23,358 nucleotides of DNA from CAYQUC01 sp048061315 (GCA_048061315.1 JBGMRJ010000045.1:1-23358), one strand, 5' to 3'; positions 1 through 8,528 are shown, numbered from the stretch's first letter. Notes: a model not told the origin generated them from the letters alone. Made by a program: numbers and translations.

Positions 1-2
1 GA

Positions 3-872
3 AGCCTGAGTACTCCTGCAAGTTTCTTTGATATTATGCGAAAGGAATCAGTACATGTAAGTGGCTTCAAAACGACTAAAGGAAGAAACAACCGTTTTCA
101 AATAAACTTTCGTAACCATCGAAAATTTATAATTATTGATGGTGAAACCAGTTTTATTGGCGGCTTGAATCTTGGTGATGAATATCTAGGTTACCGTGAT
201 ACACACCTGAGAATTAATGGACCTGCCAGCCAGCATATCCAGTTATCATTTCTTAAAGATTGGTATTGGGCCACGGGTGAAGTTGCCACAAATAGTAAAA
301 CGATAGTTTGTAATTGCGAAGTTGACCAATCAATATCGATAGTCAATACCGGTCCAGCTGACGACTTATCAAATTGTAGCATTTTATTTACAACCTTGAT
401 CAATATGGCACAACAGCGATTGTGGATCACCAGTCCCTACTTTGTACCTGACGATGTATTATTACGGGCATTACAATCCGCAGCCATTCGAGGTATCGAT
501 GTAAGAATAATATTACCGGGGAAAGCTGATCTTAATGTTGTAGAACTAGCTTCATTTACATATTATTCCTGTATGATTGATTATGGTGTAAAACTGTTTC
601 GTTATGATACAAAATTCATGCATCAAAAAGTTATTCTTGTTGATGATACAGTAGCGGGTGTTGGTACAGTTAATATGGATAATAGATCAATACATTTAAA
701 TTTCGAAGCAACCGCACTTATTGCTAACAAACAATTCGCTAAAGAAGTAGAAACAATGCTATTAACTGATCTTGAAAATTGTAATATCATTCACCCTAGC
801 CACTTTGAAAACAAATCCCTTTGGTTTCGTGTTGCAGCCCGAATTTCACGCTTGGCTTCACCACTATTATAA
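3..872 (+). CDS. cls: Cardiolipin synthase / phospholipase D family protein, 5' end outside window
   Basis: This is the C-terminal part of a phospholipase-D superfamily enzyme, most likely a cardiolipin synthase, which condenses phosphatidylglycerol (or PG and PE) into cardiolipin at the inner membrane. Both HKD catalytic motifs are present. Numbering from the ATG at 36, the first is NHRKFIIID (H28, K30, D35) followed by GGLNLGDEYLG, and the second is MHQKVILVDD (H196, K198, D203) followed by GTVNMDNRS. The frame stays open upstream of that ATG to the window edge and reads SLSTPASFFDI, so the ATG at 36 is not the real start and the N-terminal membrane segments lie outside. The C terminus, rich in F, W and R, is typical of the family. 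The next gene starts 13 bases downstream, suggesting co-transcription. The family is clear; the exact subtype (ClsA, ClsB or ClsC) is not. Confidence 0.9.
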   Translation, partial: SLSTPASFFDIMRKESVHVSGFKTTKGRNNRFQINFRNHRKFIIIDGETSFIGGLNLGDEYLGYRDTHLRINGPASQHIQLSFLKDWYWATGEVATNSKTIVCNCEVDQSISIVNTGPADDLSNCSILFTTLINMAQQRLWITSPYFVPDDVLLRALQSAAIRGIDVRIILPGKADLNVVELASFTYYSCMIDYGVKLFRYDTKFMHQKVILVDDTVAGVGTVNMDNRSIHLNFEATALIANKQFAKEVETMLLTDLENCNIIHPSHFENKSLWFRVAARISRLASPLL

Positions 873-885
873 AATATAAAACATT

Positions 886-2484
886 ATGCAATCAGATATA
901 ATCGCTATTGGTATTGCCTATGCACTCGGTATTGCAGCACGATTTATTGGCCTGCCGCCCATGGTTGGATATTTAGTTGCAGGCTTTGTGCTCTATGCCG
1001 GCGGTGGCCAAATAACACCAACACTTAAAGAGTTTTCAAATCTCGGTGTAACATTACTGTTATTCAGCATAGGGTTAAAGCTCCGAATTAAAAATTTACT
1101 CATGCCACAAATATGGGCTGTTGCCTCAATTCACATGGTAATTACTGTCACTGTATCAGCATTATTCATATTTGCTTTAGGTATTCTTGGTATCGCCAAA
1201 TTTTTTAATCTCGATCCAGTTGTTGTTACTTTAATTGCATTCGCATTAAGTTTTTCAAGTACAGTTTTTGCGGTAAAAGTTCTTGAAGACCAGGGGAAAA
1301 TGAACTCCTTATACGGTCGCATTTCAATTGGAATTTTAATTATACAGGATATCGCTGCCGTTCTATTTCTGGCAATTTCTACCGGTAAAATCCCATCACT
1401 TTGGGCTATAGGGTTATTCGCATTAATTCCATTACGACCTATACTCTATTATTTGCTAGAAAAATCCGGTCGGGGTGAACTGCTAATTTTGTTCGGTTTA
1501 ATCCTCGCTCTAGGTGGCGCTGAAATATTTGAGCTCGTTAGTGTTAAAGGTGATCTGGGAGCTTTGATATTAGGTGTGATGATTGCCAATCATGTTCGCG
1601 CATCAGAATTAGCAAAACATTTACTCGGATTCAAAGATTTATTTCTGGTTGGTTTTTTCCTGTCTATTGGTTTATCCGGCCCACTAAGTTGGGACACCGG
1701 GATCATCGCGCTACTATTGTTATTGCTAATTCCGTTTAAAACAGTTTTATTTTTTAGCCTGCTAAGCAAATTTAATTTACGGGTACGAACATCATTATTA
1801 TCATCAGTCACTCTCGCAAACTATAGTGAGTTTGGATTAATTGTTATAGCCATTTCAATTAGTAATGGCTGGCTAAACAGTGAATGGTTAATCATTCTTG
1901 CTATCACCCTTTCCTTGTCATTTATTGTAGCGGCTCCACTCAATGCCGCTTCTTACTACCTTTATGCAAAAAACCAAAAATTTCTATCACGATTCGAAAC
2001 ACCACATCGAATTCAAGAAGAACAAGATATTAACCCGGGTAAGACCAATGTTATTGTTTTTGGAATGGGCCGAGTTGGTAGCAGTGCCTATGAAGCAATC
2101 CACCAGCACATGGGCGATCAAGTGCTCGGTGTTGATATCGATGAACAACGAATTAAAAAATTACACGACAGTGGTAAGCACGTAATTCATGGCAGTGCAA
2201 CAGACCCGGAATTTTGGAATCGAATTAATCTTGATTTTAAGGCTGTAAAATTAATTTTGCTCGCTATGCCAAATACCAAAGAAAATATTTTTGCCGCACA
2301 ACTATTAAAAGAAGAAGGCTACACCGGAAAGCTTGCCGCAATCGCAAAATATAAGGACGAAGTAGACGTTCTGAAACAAGCTGGTGTTCACAGTGCATTT
2401 AATCTTTATGATGCCGCAGGAGTGGGTTTTGCCGATCACGTCGGTAATGAGTTGTGGCAAGACTCCAACAACAAGACTGATTAA
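886..2484 (+). CDS. CPA2-family cation/proton antiporter with C-terminal RCK (TrkA-N) domain, KefB/KefC-like
   Basis: A 532-residue inner-membrane monovalent cation:proton antiporter. Residues 1-360 form a hydrophobic domain of about a dozen helices with CPA2 hallmarks: an N-terminal GLPPMVGYLVAG segment (22-33), SFSSTVFAVKVLEDQG (122-137) and the IIQDIAAV signature with Q154-D155. Residues 386-515 form a Rossmann RCK/TrkA-N domain with the nucleotide-binding glycines GMGRVG (393-398) and an acidic pair at the end of the second strand (VDID, 417-420). Such proteins exchange K+ or Na+ for H+ and are gated by nucleotide or glutathione ligands bound to the RCK domain. This one lacks the longer C-terminal tail of E. 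coli KefC and ends soon after the first RCK lobe. It sits 13 bases after the cardiolipin synthase with only a weak ribosome site, so it is probably translated from the same mRNA. The ion specificity cannot be read from the sequence. Confidence 0.88.
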   Translation: MQSDIIAIGIAYALGIAARFIGLPPMVGYLVAGFVLYAGGGQITPTLKEFSNLGVTLLLFSIGLKLRIKNLLMPQIWAVASIHMVITVTVSALFIFALGILGIAKFFNLDPVVVTLIAFALSFSSTVFAVKVLEDQGKMNSLYGRISIGILIIQDIAAVLFLAISTGKIPSLWAIGLFALIPLRPILYYLLEKSGRGELLILFGLILALGGAEIFELVSVKGDLGALILGVMIANHVRASELAKHLLGFKDLFLVGFFLSIGLSGPLSWDTGIIALLLLLLIPFKTVLFFSLLSKFNLRVRTSLLSSVTLANYSEFGLIVIAISISNGWLNSEWLIILAITLSLSFIVAAPLNAASYYLYAKNQKFLSRFETPHRIQEEQDINPGKTNVIVFGMGRVGSSAYEAIHQHMGDQVLGVDIDEQRIKKLHDSGKHVIHGSATDPEFWNRINLDFKAVKLILLAMPNTKENIFAAQLLKEEGYTGKLAAIAKYKDEVDVLKQAGVHSAFNLYDAAGVGFADHVGNELWQDSNNKTD

Positions 2485-2594
2485 TTTTAACTTTATAACA
2501 CAATAGTTGATTATGCTTTTTTAAATCGAGTCTAGATATTTCAATTTACGCGTCGATAGCTGTTATGAAACTCCAATCAATTGAGGTATTATTT

Positions 2595-2627
2595 ATGAAA
2601 CCAAAAAACCGTGGGTTGTTAAAGTGA
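2595..2627 (+). promoter_or_regulatory. Candidate leader ORF (10 codons) overlapping the transporter start
   Basis: An ATG at 2595, eight bases after a TTGAGG ribosome-site-like sequence (2581-2586), opens a 10-codon frame reading MKPKNRGLLK. Its TGA at 2625-2627 overlaps the GTG start of the downstream gene in the four bases GTGA. The GTG has no good Shine-Dalgarno of its own, so translational coupling through the leader would explain how it is started. This is inference: ORFs this short are common by chance. Confidence 0.3.
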
Positions 2628-4792
2628 AAATTTTGGATTTCTTCAAAAATATGAGCGCATTTAAGCGCGTTGTCCTGGCACTAATACTTGGCATAACATC
2701 GGGTATTGTGGTTGGAGAACCTGCTGGTAACTTGAAGATCATCGGTAATGCCTACATCGGTTTATTGCAAATGACTGTTTTACCTTATGTCATTGTTTCA
2801 ATTATTGGTGGGCTTGGCCGTTTAAATGCCAGTATGGCAATGAATATTGGTATCAAGGCTGCATTTGTTATACTTTTTATTTGGCTAACCACCATGGCGA
2901 CATTACTATTATTACCACTAGCTTATCCCAGCTGGGAAGCGGCGGGATTTTTTAGTAGTAGTCTGGTTTCGGAAGGTCAGGCATTTGATTTTCTACGCTT
3001 GTATATCCCATCGAATGTTTTTTATTCTATGTCGAATACCATTGTACCAGCCGTGGTGGTATTTTCATTATTACTTGGTATCGCCATGATCCATGTAAAA
3101 AATAAAGAAGTATTGCTTGATTTAACAACAAATATTAGTGATGGCTTGATGCGGGTTGCATCGTTTGTCGCCAAATCTGCGCCCCTGGGGATATTTGCTA
3201 TTGCAACCTCAGCTGCAGGAACATTACAACCCGAAGACTTAGGTCGATTACAAATATTTTTGTGGGTATATTTAATCGCATGGACTCTACTCACACTGGT
3301 GTTGCTGCCATTACTAATACATTGGGCGACACCATTTTCCTATCGGGAAATTATGAATATGGCTGGCGAAGCGATGATTACTGCTTTAGCTACCGGTACT
3401 GTTTTGGTTGTATTACCGATGATCATCGAACGCTGTAAAGAACTACTAAAAAAACACAGTATGGATTCTGAAGAAACAATGTCCGCTGTCGATGTACTGG
3501 TTCCTACTGCATACAGCTTCCCAAGTGTTGGCACCTTACTGGGGCTGGGTTTTATTTTATTCGCTGCCTGGTATATTGGGTCACCACTCACTTTGGAACA
3601 ATATGCATCCTATGTCGTTATGGGAATTTTTTCGGCCTTTGGCAGCATGGCGGTAGCGATTCCTTTTATGCTTGATTTTTTCAATATGCCAGCAGATCAA
3701 TTTCAACTGTATTTATTAGGTAGTGTCGTCACTGCACGTTTTGCAACGGCATTAGCGGCATTGCATGCCTTTGTTGTGACGCTATTAGTATCCGCAGCAA
3801 TCATGAAACGATTAAACAAAAAACGCATGTTTAATATCGCAGCAATACACCTGGGCATCACTGCCGGTGTCATGATTATTGCTGGTATCAGTTTCAAATA
3901 TTTTATTCCCTATCAATATGAAGGTGGCCGATCATTTGAAGCGATGAGTTTAATGGGCAAACCTGCACCACTAACAGAAGTTAAACAGTTTGCAGCGCTT
4001 AATCAAACTAATAATAAACAATCTCGGTTAGACGTTATCAAAAAACGTGGTGTAATTCGAATAGGCTATTTTGCCGATAGACTGCCCTTTGTTTATCGAA
4101 ACAATAAAGGCAATTTAGTTGGATTTGACATGGATATGATGCACGCATTAGCTAATGATACAGGCGCTAAACTCGAAATTACAAAAATTGATGACAAAAA
4201 AACAGCTGAGCAACAATTAAAAGATGGCCGACTAGACATTATTATTGGTGGCGGAAGTATCACACCCAAAAAAGCACTTAAATTTTTATATACTGAAGCC
4301 TATACTTATCACACTATAGCACTTATCGTTATGGACTCCAGCCGGGATAAATTCTCATCTATGGCTAATATCCAGGAAATGCAAAACCTGACATTATATA
4401 CTCCTGATAGCCCATATTATATTTCAGCTCTAAAAACAATATTTCCTAATGCAAAATATGAAACACTAAAATCACCACGAAATTACTTTAAAATGAAACA
4501 GGACCCTAATTCCGCCTTTGTGTTCTCTGCAGAAGTTGGATCCGCATGGACACTATTATATCCTGCCTTTTCAGTTATTGTTCCACAAGGGTTAAAAGTT
4601 AAAGCGCCAGTTGGTTTTGCTTTACCAACAGGCGAAACAGAATTAGTTCAGTATATGAATACCTGGCTAAAACTGAAAAAATTTAACGGCTTACAGGAAA
4701 AAATTTATAATTATTGGATTTTAGGTAAAAACCCTAAAAGTAAAAAACCCAGATGGTCAGTGTTACATAATGTATTAGGATGGAATATCTAA
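2624..4792 (+). CDS. Dicarboxylate/amino-acid:cation symporter-like permease fused to a family-3 solute-binding domain
   Basis: A 722-residue fusion. Residues 5-395 match the sodium:dicarboxylate symporter (SDF/DAACS, GltP-like) fold: an N-terminal LALILGITSGIVVGE segment, YIGLLQMTVLPYVIVSIIGGL (about 44-64), and re-entrant hairpin regions near 250-270 and 335-350. An additional hydrophobic helix (403-428) follows, then a soluble domain (466-700) that is a bacterial extracellular solute-binding protein family 3 module, opening with IKKRGVIRIGYFADRLPFVY and GNLVGFDMDMMHALA. SDF carriers have both ends in the cytoplasm, so the extra helix would put the binding domain in the periplasm. The permease half is divergent. 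The TM7 NMDGT motif is replaced by SFPSVGT (298-303), the serine-rich HP1 tip reads ALATGTV, and the TM8 DxxxTxxNxxGD pattern is not visible. The GTG start is chosen because the frame stops at 2582 and the hydrophobic N terminus begins there; ATG codons are absent upstream in frame. Substrate unknown. Confidence 0.85.
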   Translation: MKILDFFKNMSAFKRVVLALILGITSGIVVGEPAGNLKIIGNAYIGLLQMTVLPYVIVSIIGGLGRLNASMAMNIGIKAAFVILFIWLTTMATLLLLPLAYPSWEAAGFFSSSLVSEGQAFDFLRLYIPSNVFYSMSNTIVPAVVVFSLLLGIAMIHVKNKEVLLDLTTNISDGLMRVASFVAKSAPLGIFAIATSAAGTLQPEDLGRLQIFLWVYLIAWTLLTLVLLPLLIHWATPFSYREIMNMAGEAMITALATGTVLVVLPMIIERCKELLKKHSMDSEETMSAVDVLVPTAYSFPSVGTLLGLGFILFAAWYIGSPLTLEQYASYVVMGIFSAFGSMAVAIPFMLDFFNMPADQFQLYLLGSVVTARFATALAALHAFVVTLLVSAAIMKRLNKKRMFNIAAIHLGITAGVMIIAGISFKYFIPYQYEGGRSFEAMSLMGKPAPLTEVKQFAALNQTNNKQSRLDVIKKRGVIRIGYFADRLPFVYRNNKGNLVGFDMDMMHALANDTGAKLEITKIDDKKTAEQQLKDGRLDIIIGGGSITPKKALKFLYTEAYTYHTIALIVMDSSRDKFSSMANIQEMQNLTLYTPDSPYYISALKTIFPNAKYETLKSPRNYFKMKQDPNSAFVFSAEVGSAWTLLYPAFSVIVPQGLKVKAPVGFALPTGETELVQYMNTWLKLKKFNGLQEKIYNYWILGKNPKSKKPRWSVLHNVLGWNI

Positions 4793-4860
4793 AATTTAGT
4801 GAATAATAAAAGTTTGATTTTTAATGCGATAATACTATTTTTTTCAATATGAAATTCAAA

Positions 4861-5691
4861 TTATTTATGAATTTTTTTATTACTCGCAATACTATCAGTG
4901 ACTGTATGATTAAAAGCTTTTTGAAGTGAAGGCAGGACTGTTTCATCCTCCTCTCCCCGAACTTCGTCCATAAACACTTTTTTAACCTCGGTTGCTAATA
5001 CGAGCACATCGTCATATAAACCATGACAATGCCCAGCTAAATTTCCTTTGCCAAAGAAGATATCATTTTCTCCAGCTGTAACGTTCACTCCATCCACTTT
5101 CATATTTTGCAATGCAGCAAGCCAGTTATCAATAATCGAACGCCATTTTTCGCTCTTAACTGTTGATGTACCCAGATTAAATACCGGTAAATCTTCTCGC
5201 TCATGGCGACGAAAATTATAGGAATGAATATCATAAACGATACATTGTCCAAAATCTTTAACCAGTGCTTCAACTACCGCTGAAACCACTCTAAAAAACT
5301 GCGCGTGTTTTGCTTTGCTTTGAGTAATCGCTTGTTCTGATAAGGGTTCTTTCCATACATCTTTACCCCAGGCAGTTTCGTAAACGCATTCATCGGTATT
5401 ACGATTTAGATCATATTCATAACGAGAATCATTACCAATCATGGTGATAGCTTGTTGTTCAATAAAGCTACCCGTAAAAGGATCTTCTTCATAATAACGT
5501 TCTGATTGGTCTAACAGGCAGTTTTCGACTAATTCTGGACGCATATTGCCACCATTATGAATAGCTGCGCATAAAGCCGGTTGATAATGGTTTATTTTAA
5601 TATTAAAACCGTTTCCTTCGATATTAGCTTGAAATGTTTCCCGATTATTTATTTTATCTACAATTTGCTGTTCTGATAATGTATCCATCAC
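4861..5691 (-). CDS. N-formylglutamate amidohydrolase family protein
   Basis: A 276-residue soluble protein of the N-formylglutamate amidohydrolase (FGase) family, zinc hydrolases related to carboxypeptidases. The founding member HutG splits N-formyl-L-glutamate into formate and glutamate in histidine degradation. Motifs seen are IHNGGNMRPE (44-53, with H45 a likely zinc ligand), EEDPFTG (68-74), SRYEYDLNR (89-97), YDIHSYN (153-159), GHCHG (220-224) and ATEVKK (233-238). No signal peptide is seen, so it is cytoplasmic. No other hut genes are nearby; in this family, members outside hut clusters are often of unknown substrate, so the HutG reaction is not assured. It converges with the transporter fusion (68 bases apart) and diverges from the DUF481 gene. 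The start could be either of two adjacent Met codons. Confidence 0.82.
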   Translation of the reverse strand: MMDTLSEQQIVDKINNRETFQANIEGNGFNIKINHYQPALCAAIHNGGNMRPELVENCLLDQSERYYEEDPFTGSFIEQQAITMIGNDSRYEYDLNRNTDECVYETAWGKDVWKEPLSEQAITQSKAKHAQFFRVVSAVVEALVKDFGQCIVYDIHSYNFRRHEREDLPVFNLGTSTVKSEKWRSIIDNWLAALQNMKVDGVNVTAGENDIFFGKGNLAGHCHGLYDDVLVLATEVKKVFMDEVRGEEDETVLPSLQKAFNHTVTDSIASNKKIHK

Positions 5692-5720
5692 TATTAAGCC
5701 CCAAGGTAAATTTCAAAATA

Positions 5721-5752
5721 TTCTGCTATTTAAGCTTTACTATATAACAGAA
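5721..5752. repeat. Imperfect inverted repeat in the divergent intergenic region
   Basis: The arm TTCTGCTAT (5721-5729) faces ATAACAGAA (5744-5752), whose reverse complement is TTCTGTTAT: eight of nine positions match, with arm centres about 23 bases apart (two helical turns). It lies 30-61 bases upstream of the minus-strand FGase gene, in the 168-base region it shares with the plus-strand DUF481 gene. It could be an operator, but AT-rich dyads also arise by chance. Confidence 0.25.
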
Positions 5753-5796
5753 TCAAGCTAATTTCCCAAAGAAAAATAACATTTAGTTAACTCTAT

Positions 5797-5824
5797 TTAA
5801 GAACTTAATGATACTTGATATAAT
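5797..5824 (+). promoter_or_regulatory. Candidate sigma-70 promoter for the DUF481 gene
   Basis: A perfect TATAAT -10 hexamer at 5819-5824 is preceded, with a 16-base spacer, by TTAAGA (5797-5802; 4 of 6 to TTGACA). The predicted start near 5831 leaves a leader of about 29 bases before the ATG at 5860, where no clear Shine-Dalgarno is seen. Confidence 0.5.
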
Positions 5825-5859
5825 CAATCAGCCCTAAACTAAATTTTGCATTCTTAATC

Positions 5860-6999
5860 ATGAAATTAACAACCGCTAGAACTCAATTTATATTATTAAT
5901 TAGTATCATTTTACTATTTGCCACCCAGGTAAAGGCCGAAGATATAATAAATGATGATGTCAAACCCGCAAAATCTGAATCGAAAACATGGAAACCTGAA
6001 GCCGTTAAATATGACTGGGTGCAACTCACCTCGGGCGAATGGCTTAAAGGTAAAATTAAATCCATGTACAATAAAAACCTGGAATTTGATAGTGATAAAC
6101 TCGATTTACTATCGATTGATTGGGAAGATGTTAAATACCTTAAAAGTCATATAGCCAGCAATGTCAAAATTGAATCTGTTGGCACAGTGGTTGGAATGAT
6201 GACAATTTCTGATGAAATAATTATTATTCAAAATAATATCGAAGTTCAATCATACAATCGAAATAAAATTGTCTCATTCACGCCGTCGGGGGATAGAGAA
6301 ATTGACTTATGGGCATTAAAGTTAACATTAAGTACTAACCTAAGGAGTGGTAATACCGAACAAATTGATTTCACATCGAAAATCGCGGCAAAACGCCGTA
6401 CGCCTGACTCCCGGTTTACACTAGATTATATCGGCAATATTTCTAAAACTAATGCTGTCACAGGTGCTCTGGAAGAAACACTCAACAACCATCGTTTGTT
6501 TGGCGGGCTGGATATATATGTCACACGGTATTTTTTCTATAATCCGATTAATGCCGAATACTTCCGCGATCCATTTCAAAATGTTGATCAACGTATTACC
6601 ATTGGTTCCGGTTTAGGGTATGTTATTAAAGATACTTCAAAATTTGAATGGAATTTAACTGCTGGTCCCGCCTACATAAGCACTAAATACATATCAGTAC
6701 AGCCAGGCGAAGATATTCAGATTGATTCCGGCTCACTCTCGATTAGTACCGATCTAGATGCCGAAATAACCAAAAGACTGGATTTTATTTATAAATACAA
6801 TATTCAGCTCTCAAATAAAGCGTCTGGCGGCTATACCCATTACATGATTGCAACATTAGAAAGTGAAATTACCGGTGATTTGGATTTTGATATTTCAGCA
6901 GTGTGGGACAGAATTAGTCATCCAACAGTTGATGATCTCGGTAATATCCCCGAACCTAATGACTTTCGATTTTTATTTGGCGTTAGCTACTCATTCTAG
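5860..6999 (+). CDS. DUF481 family outer-membrane beta-barrel protein
   Basis: A 379-residue exported protein. Residues 1-26 are a signal peptide ending VKA before ED. Residues about 48-140 form a soluble N-terminal domain starting DWVQLTSGEWLKGKIKSMY, the small beta-rich module often found before DUF481 barrels. From about 150 to the end is a DUF481 beta-barrel: LSTNLRSGNTEQIDF, YFFYNPINAEYFRDPFQN, VDQRITIGSGLGYV, and alternating strands ending in a C-terminal phenylalanine (VSYSF), the recognition signal for outer-membrane insertion by BAM. DUF481 proteins such as E. coli YdiY are outer-membrane proteins of unknown function, some induced by acid or salt. The gene has its own likely promoter upstream and no close partner: the next gene starts 130 bases later. 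Confidence 0.85.
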   Translation: MKLTTARTQFILLISIILLFATQVKAEDIINDDVKPAKSESKTWKPEAVKYDWVQLTSGEWLKGKIKSMYNKNLEFDSDKLDLLSIDWEDVKYLKSHIASNVKIESVGTVVGMMTISDEIIIIQNNIEVQSYNRNKIVSFTPSGDREIDLWALKLTLSTNLRSGNTEQIDFTSKIAAKRRTPDSRFTLDYIGNISKTNAVTGALEETLNNHRLFGGLDIYVTRYFFYNPINAEYFRDPFQNVDQRITIGSGLGYVIKDTSKFEWNLTAGPAYISTKYISVQPGEDIQIDSGSLSISTDLDAEITKRLDFIYKYNIQLSNKASGGYTHYMIATLESEITGDLDFDISAVWDRISHPTVDDLGNIPEPNDFRFLFGVSYSF

Positions 7000-7129
7000 T
7001 TAGTTGCTGAACTTTATAAAAAATACGTAAAGTTATTGCTATAGTGATACGATATATAAGGTATATTTTTAACTATCAGGATTCAGCATCCATTATTTCC
7101 ACATAAAAATTCGCAGTTTAATTTTACGG

Positions 7130-8428
7130 TTGATAAATGTTGCTTTGTTATCGATATCAACACTGTCGTCGATTGTCGATGCGGGAGAAATTCCTGGTTT
7201 GCCAGTGATGCAACCTCCAAGCCTGCAAGGTGATATTCAGCTCCAGGTCGGTAACGATTTTTTTAGTGTCTTCAAAAACCGCGATGACTTTCGCACTCAA
7301 CAACTGTCGCTATCAGGCTATATAACAGACAGCTGGTTAGTTGTCATTGATCAAAGCATGTTAACGGCACGTGGTCCCCAACACGATCAACCTGATCCCC
7401 CCGGAACCGAAGGACGACTGGACCAATTCAGTCTGTCAGTGGCCTATCGTTCCTATTTCAATAAAACGCAATCAAATATTGATCAGCTATTATTCGGTAT
7501 GGGTTTTCGTAGTGTCGGAAATTTTAGTGTAGTGCGTATTCAAAACGGTGCACACCGATTACTAAAAGAATCACTGATAAACCTACCCTATGTTGAAACC
7601 GAACGTACCGATGCCGTGCTATGGTTACGAGCCAGTAAGCAACGTTATTTCAAAGATGCATTTAATGACTCAAAATGGCAACCGGGTTATTGGTTGGATG
7701 GCTCCATTTTACAATCGAGTGACGGCCAATCCGATGGAACAATCGGAGCCTATGGTTTATTAAATTATAACGATTGGAATTTGTGGGTAGGTTTACGAGG
7801 TGATTGGCGAGAAGGATACGATCGTGACATTGTCCAGCAATTAACGGCTGATAATGAAAGCGGTGTCGCTCTCGCGGCAGGATTTTCAATTGGACCAATA
7901 CGGCTAGAATCGGTTGAAGGCATTGGAAATAATGATAATAGTTTCGGTCGATTAGTTTTAACCGCCACAAGAGATAGTGCTGTAAATCCAAATAGCAACA
8001 GTTCATTTTTCGCTTATCAATTCTCAATGTTAACCCCGAAAATAGCAATGCAAACACAGTTTCGCTGGTCTGCATCGAATTGGTACTATGCTAACAAAGT
8101 AAGATATTCTTTAGTTCTCGATTATCGCAACGCAACTCCTGCCATCAATAACACCGCCACTCAATTTAATATCAGCAAACAGGCAACAGTGGGTGTCGAA
8201 GCCTCCTTAATCAATAGCAGTCTGAAAAACTGGATGCAACCCTATCTGATGTTAGGTATCGGTGAACGATCTGAATACATCGAAGGACAAGGTAGTCTGG
8301 CGGGAAAGCGTTCTGAAGAACTCAGTAGTAATGTTATTGCAGGTGACATCGGTGTGCGCTTTTTTATGGCCGGTAAAAAAAATAGTTGGTTAATACAATT
8401 ACAATTAGGATTAACTGCCTGGTATCCT
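7130..8428 (+). CDS. Outer-membrane beta-barrel protein, LpxR-like (DUF2219-type), cut by the assembly gap
   Basis: 433 residues are visible before the frame enters the N run; continuation through the gap into 8529-8587 is an artefact. The strand pattern of alternating aromatic residues indicates an outer-membrane barrel. Numbered from the TTG at 7130, GNDFF (N42-D43), a downstream segment with DDFRTQQLSLSG, and RIQNGAHRLL (H142) resemble the Asn-Asp, first-strand and Gln..His elements of LpxR, the calcium-dependent lipid A 3'-O-deacylase. The N-to-H distance of about 100 residues is close to that of LpxR. This is a distant resemblance, not a firm assignment. The start is uncertain: the signal-peptide-like stretch (IRSLILRLINVALLSIS) begins upstream of the TTG, yet no ATG or GTG occurs in frame before the stop at 7070. 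A TCAGGA near 7076-7081 may be the ribosome site, which would imply a rare start codon near 7088 or a sequence error. Confidence 0.6.
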
Positions 8429-8528
8429 NNNNNNNNNNNNNNNNNNNNNNNNNNNNNNNNNNNNNNNNNNNNNNNNNNNNNNNNNNNNNNNNNNNNNNNN
8501 NNNNNNNNNNNNNNNNNNNNNNNNNNNN
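8429..8528. other. Assembly gap (100 N)
   Basis: Exactly 100 unknown bases, the conventional placeholder for a scaffold join of unknown length. The 3' end of the barrel gene and the 5' end of the cytochrome lipoprotein are hidden here, and other genes could be missing. Confidence 0.98.

Noticed and set aside
4852..4874. AAATTCA/TGAATTT hairpin followed by T residues between convergent genes
   Set aside because: Nearly all A-T, 7 pairs with a 9-base loop: too weak to call a terminator.
7662..8075. 137-codon antisense ORF inside the LpxR-like barrel gene
   Set aside because: Shadow frame with unusual composition (many His, Arg and Leu) and no start signals.
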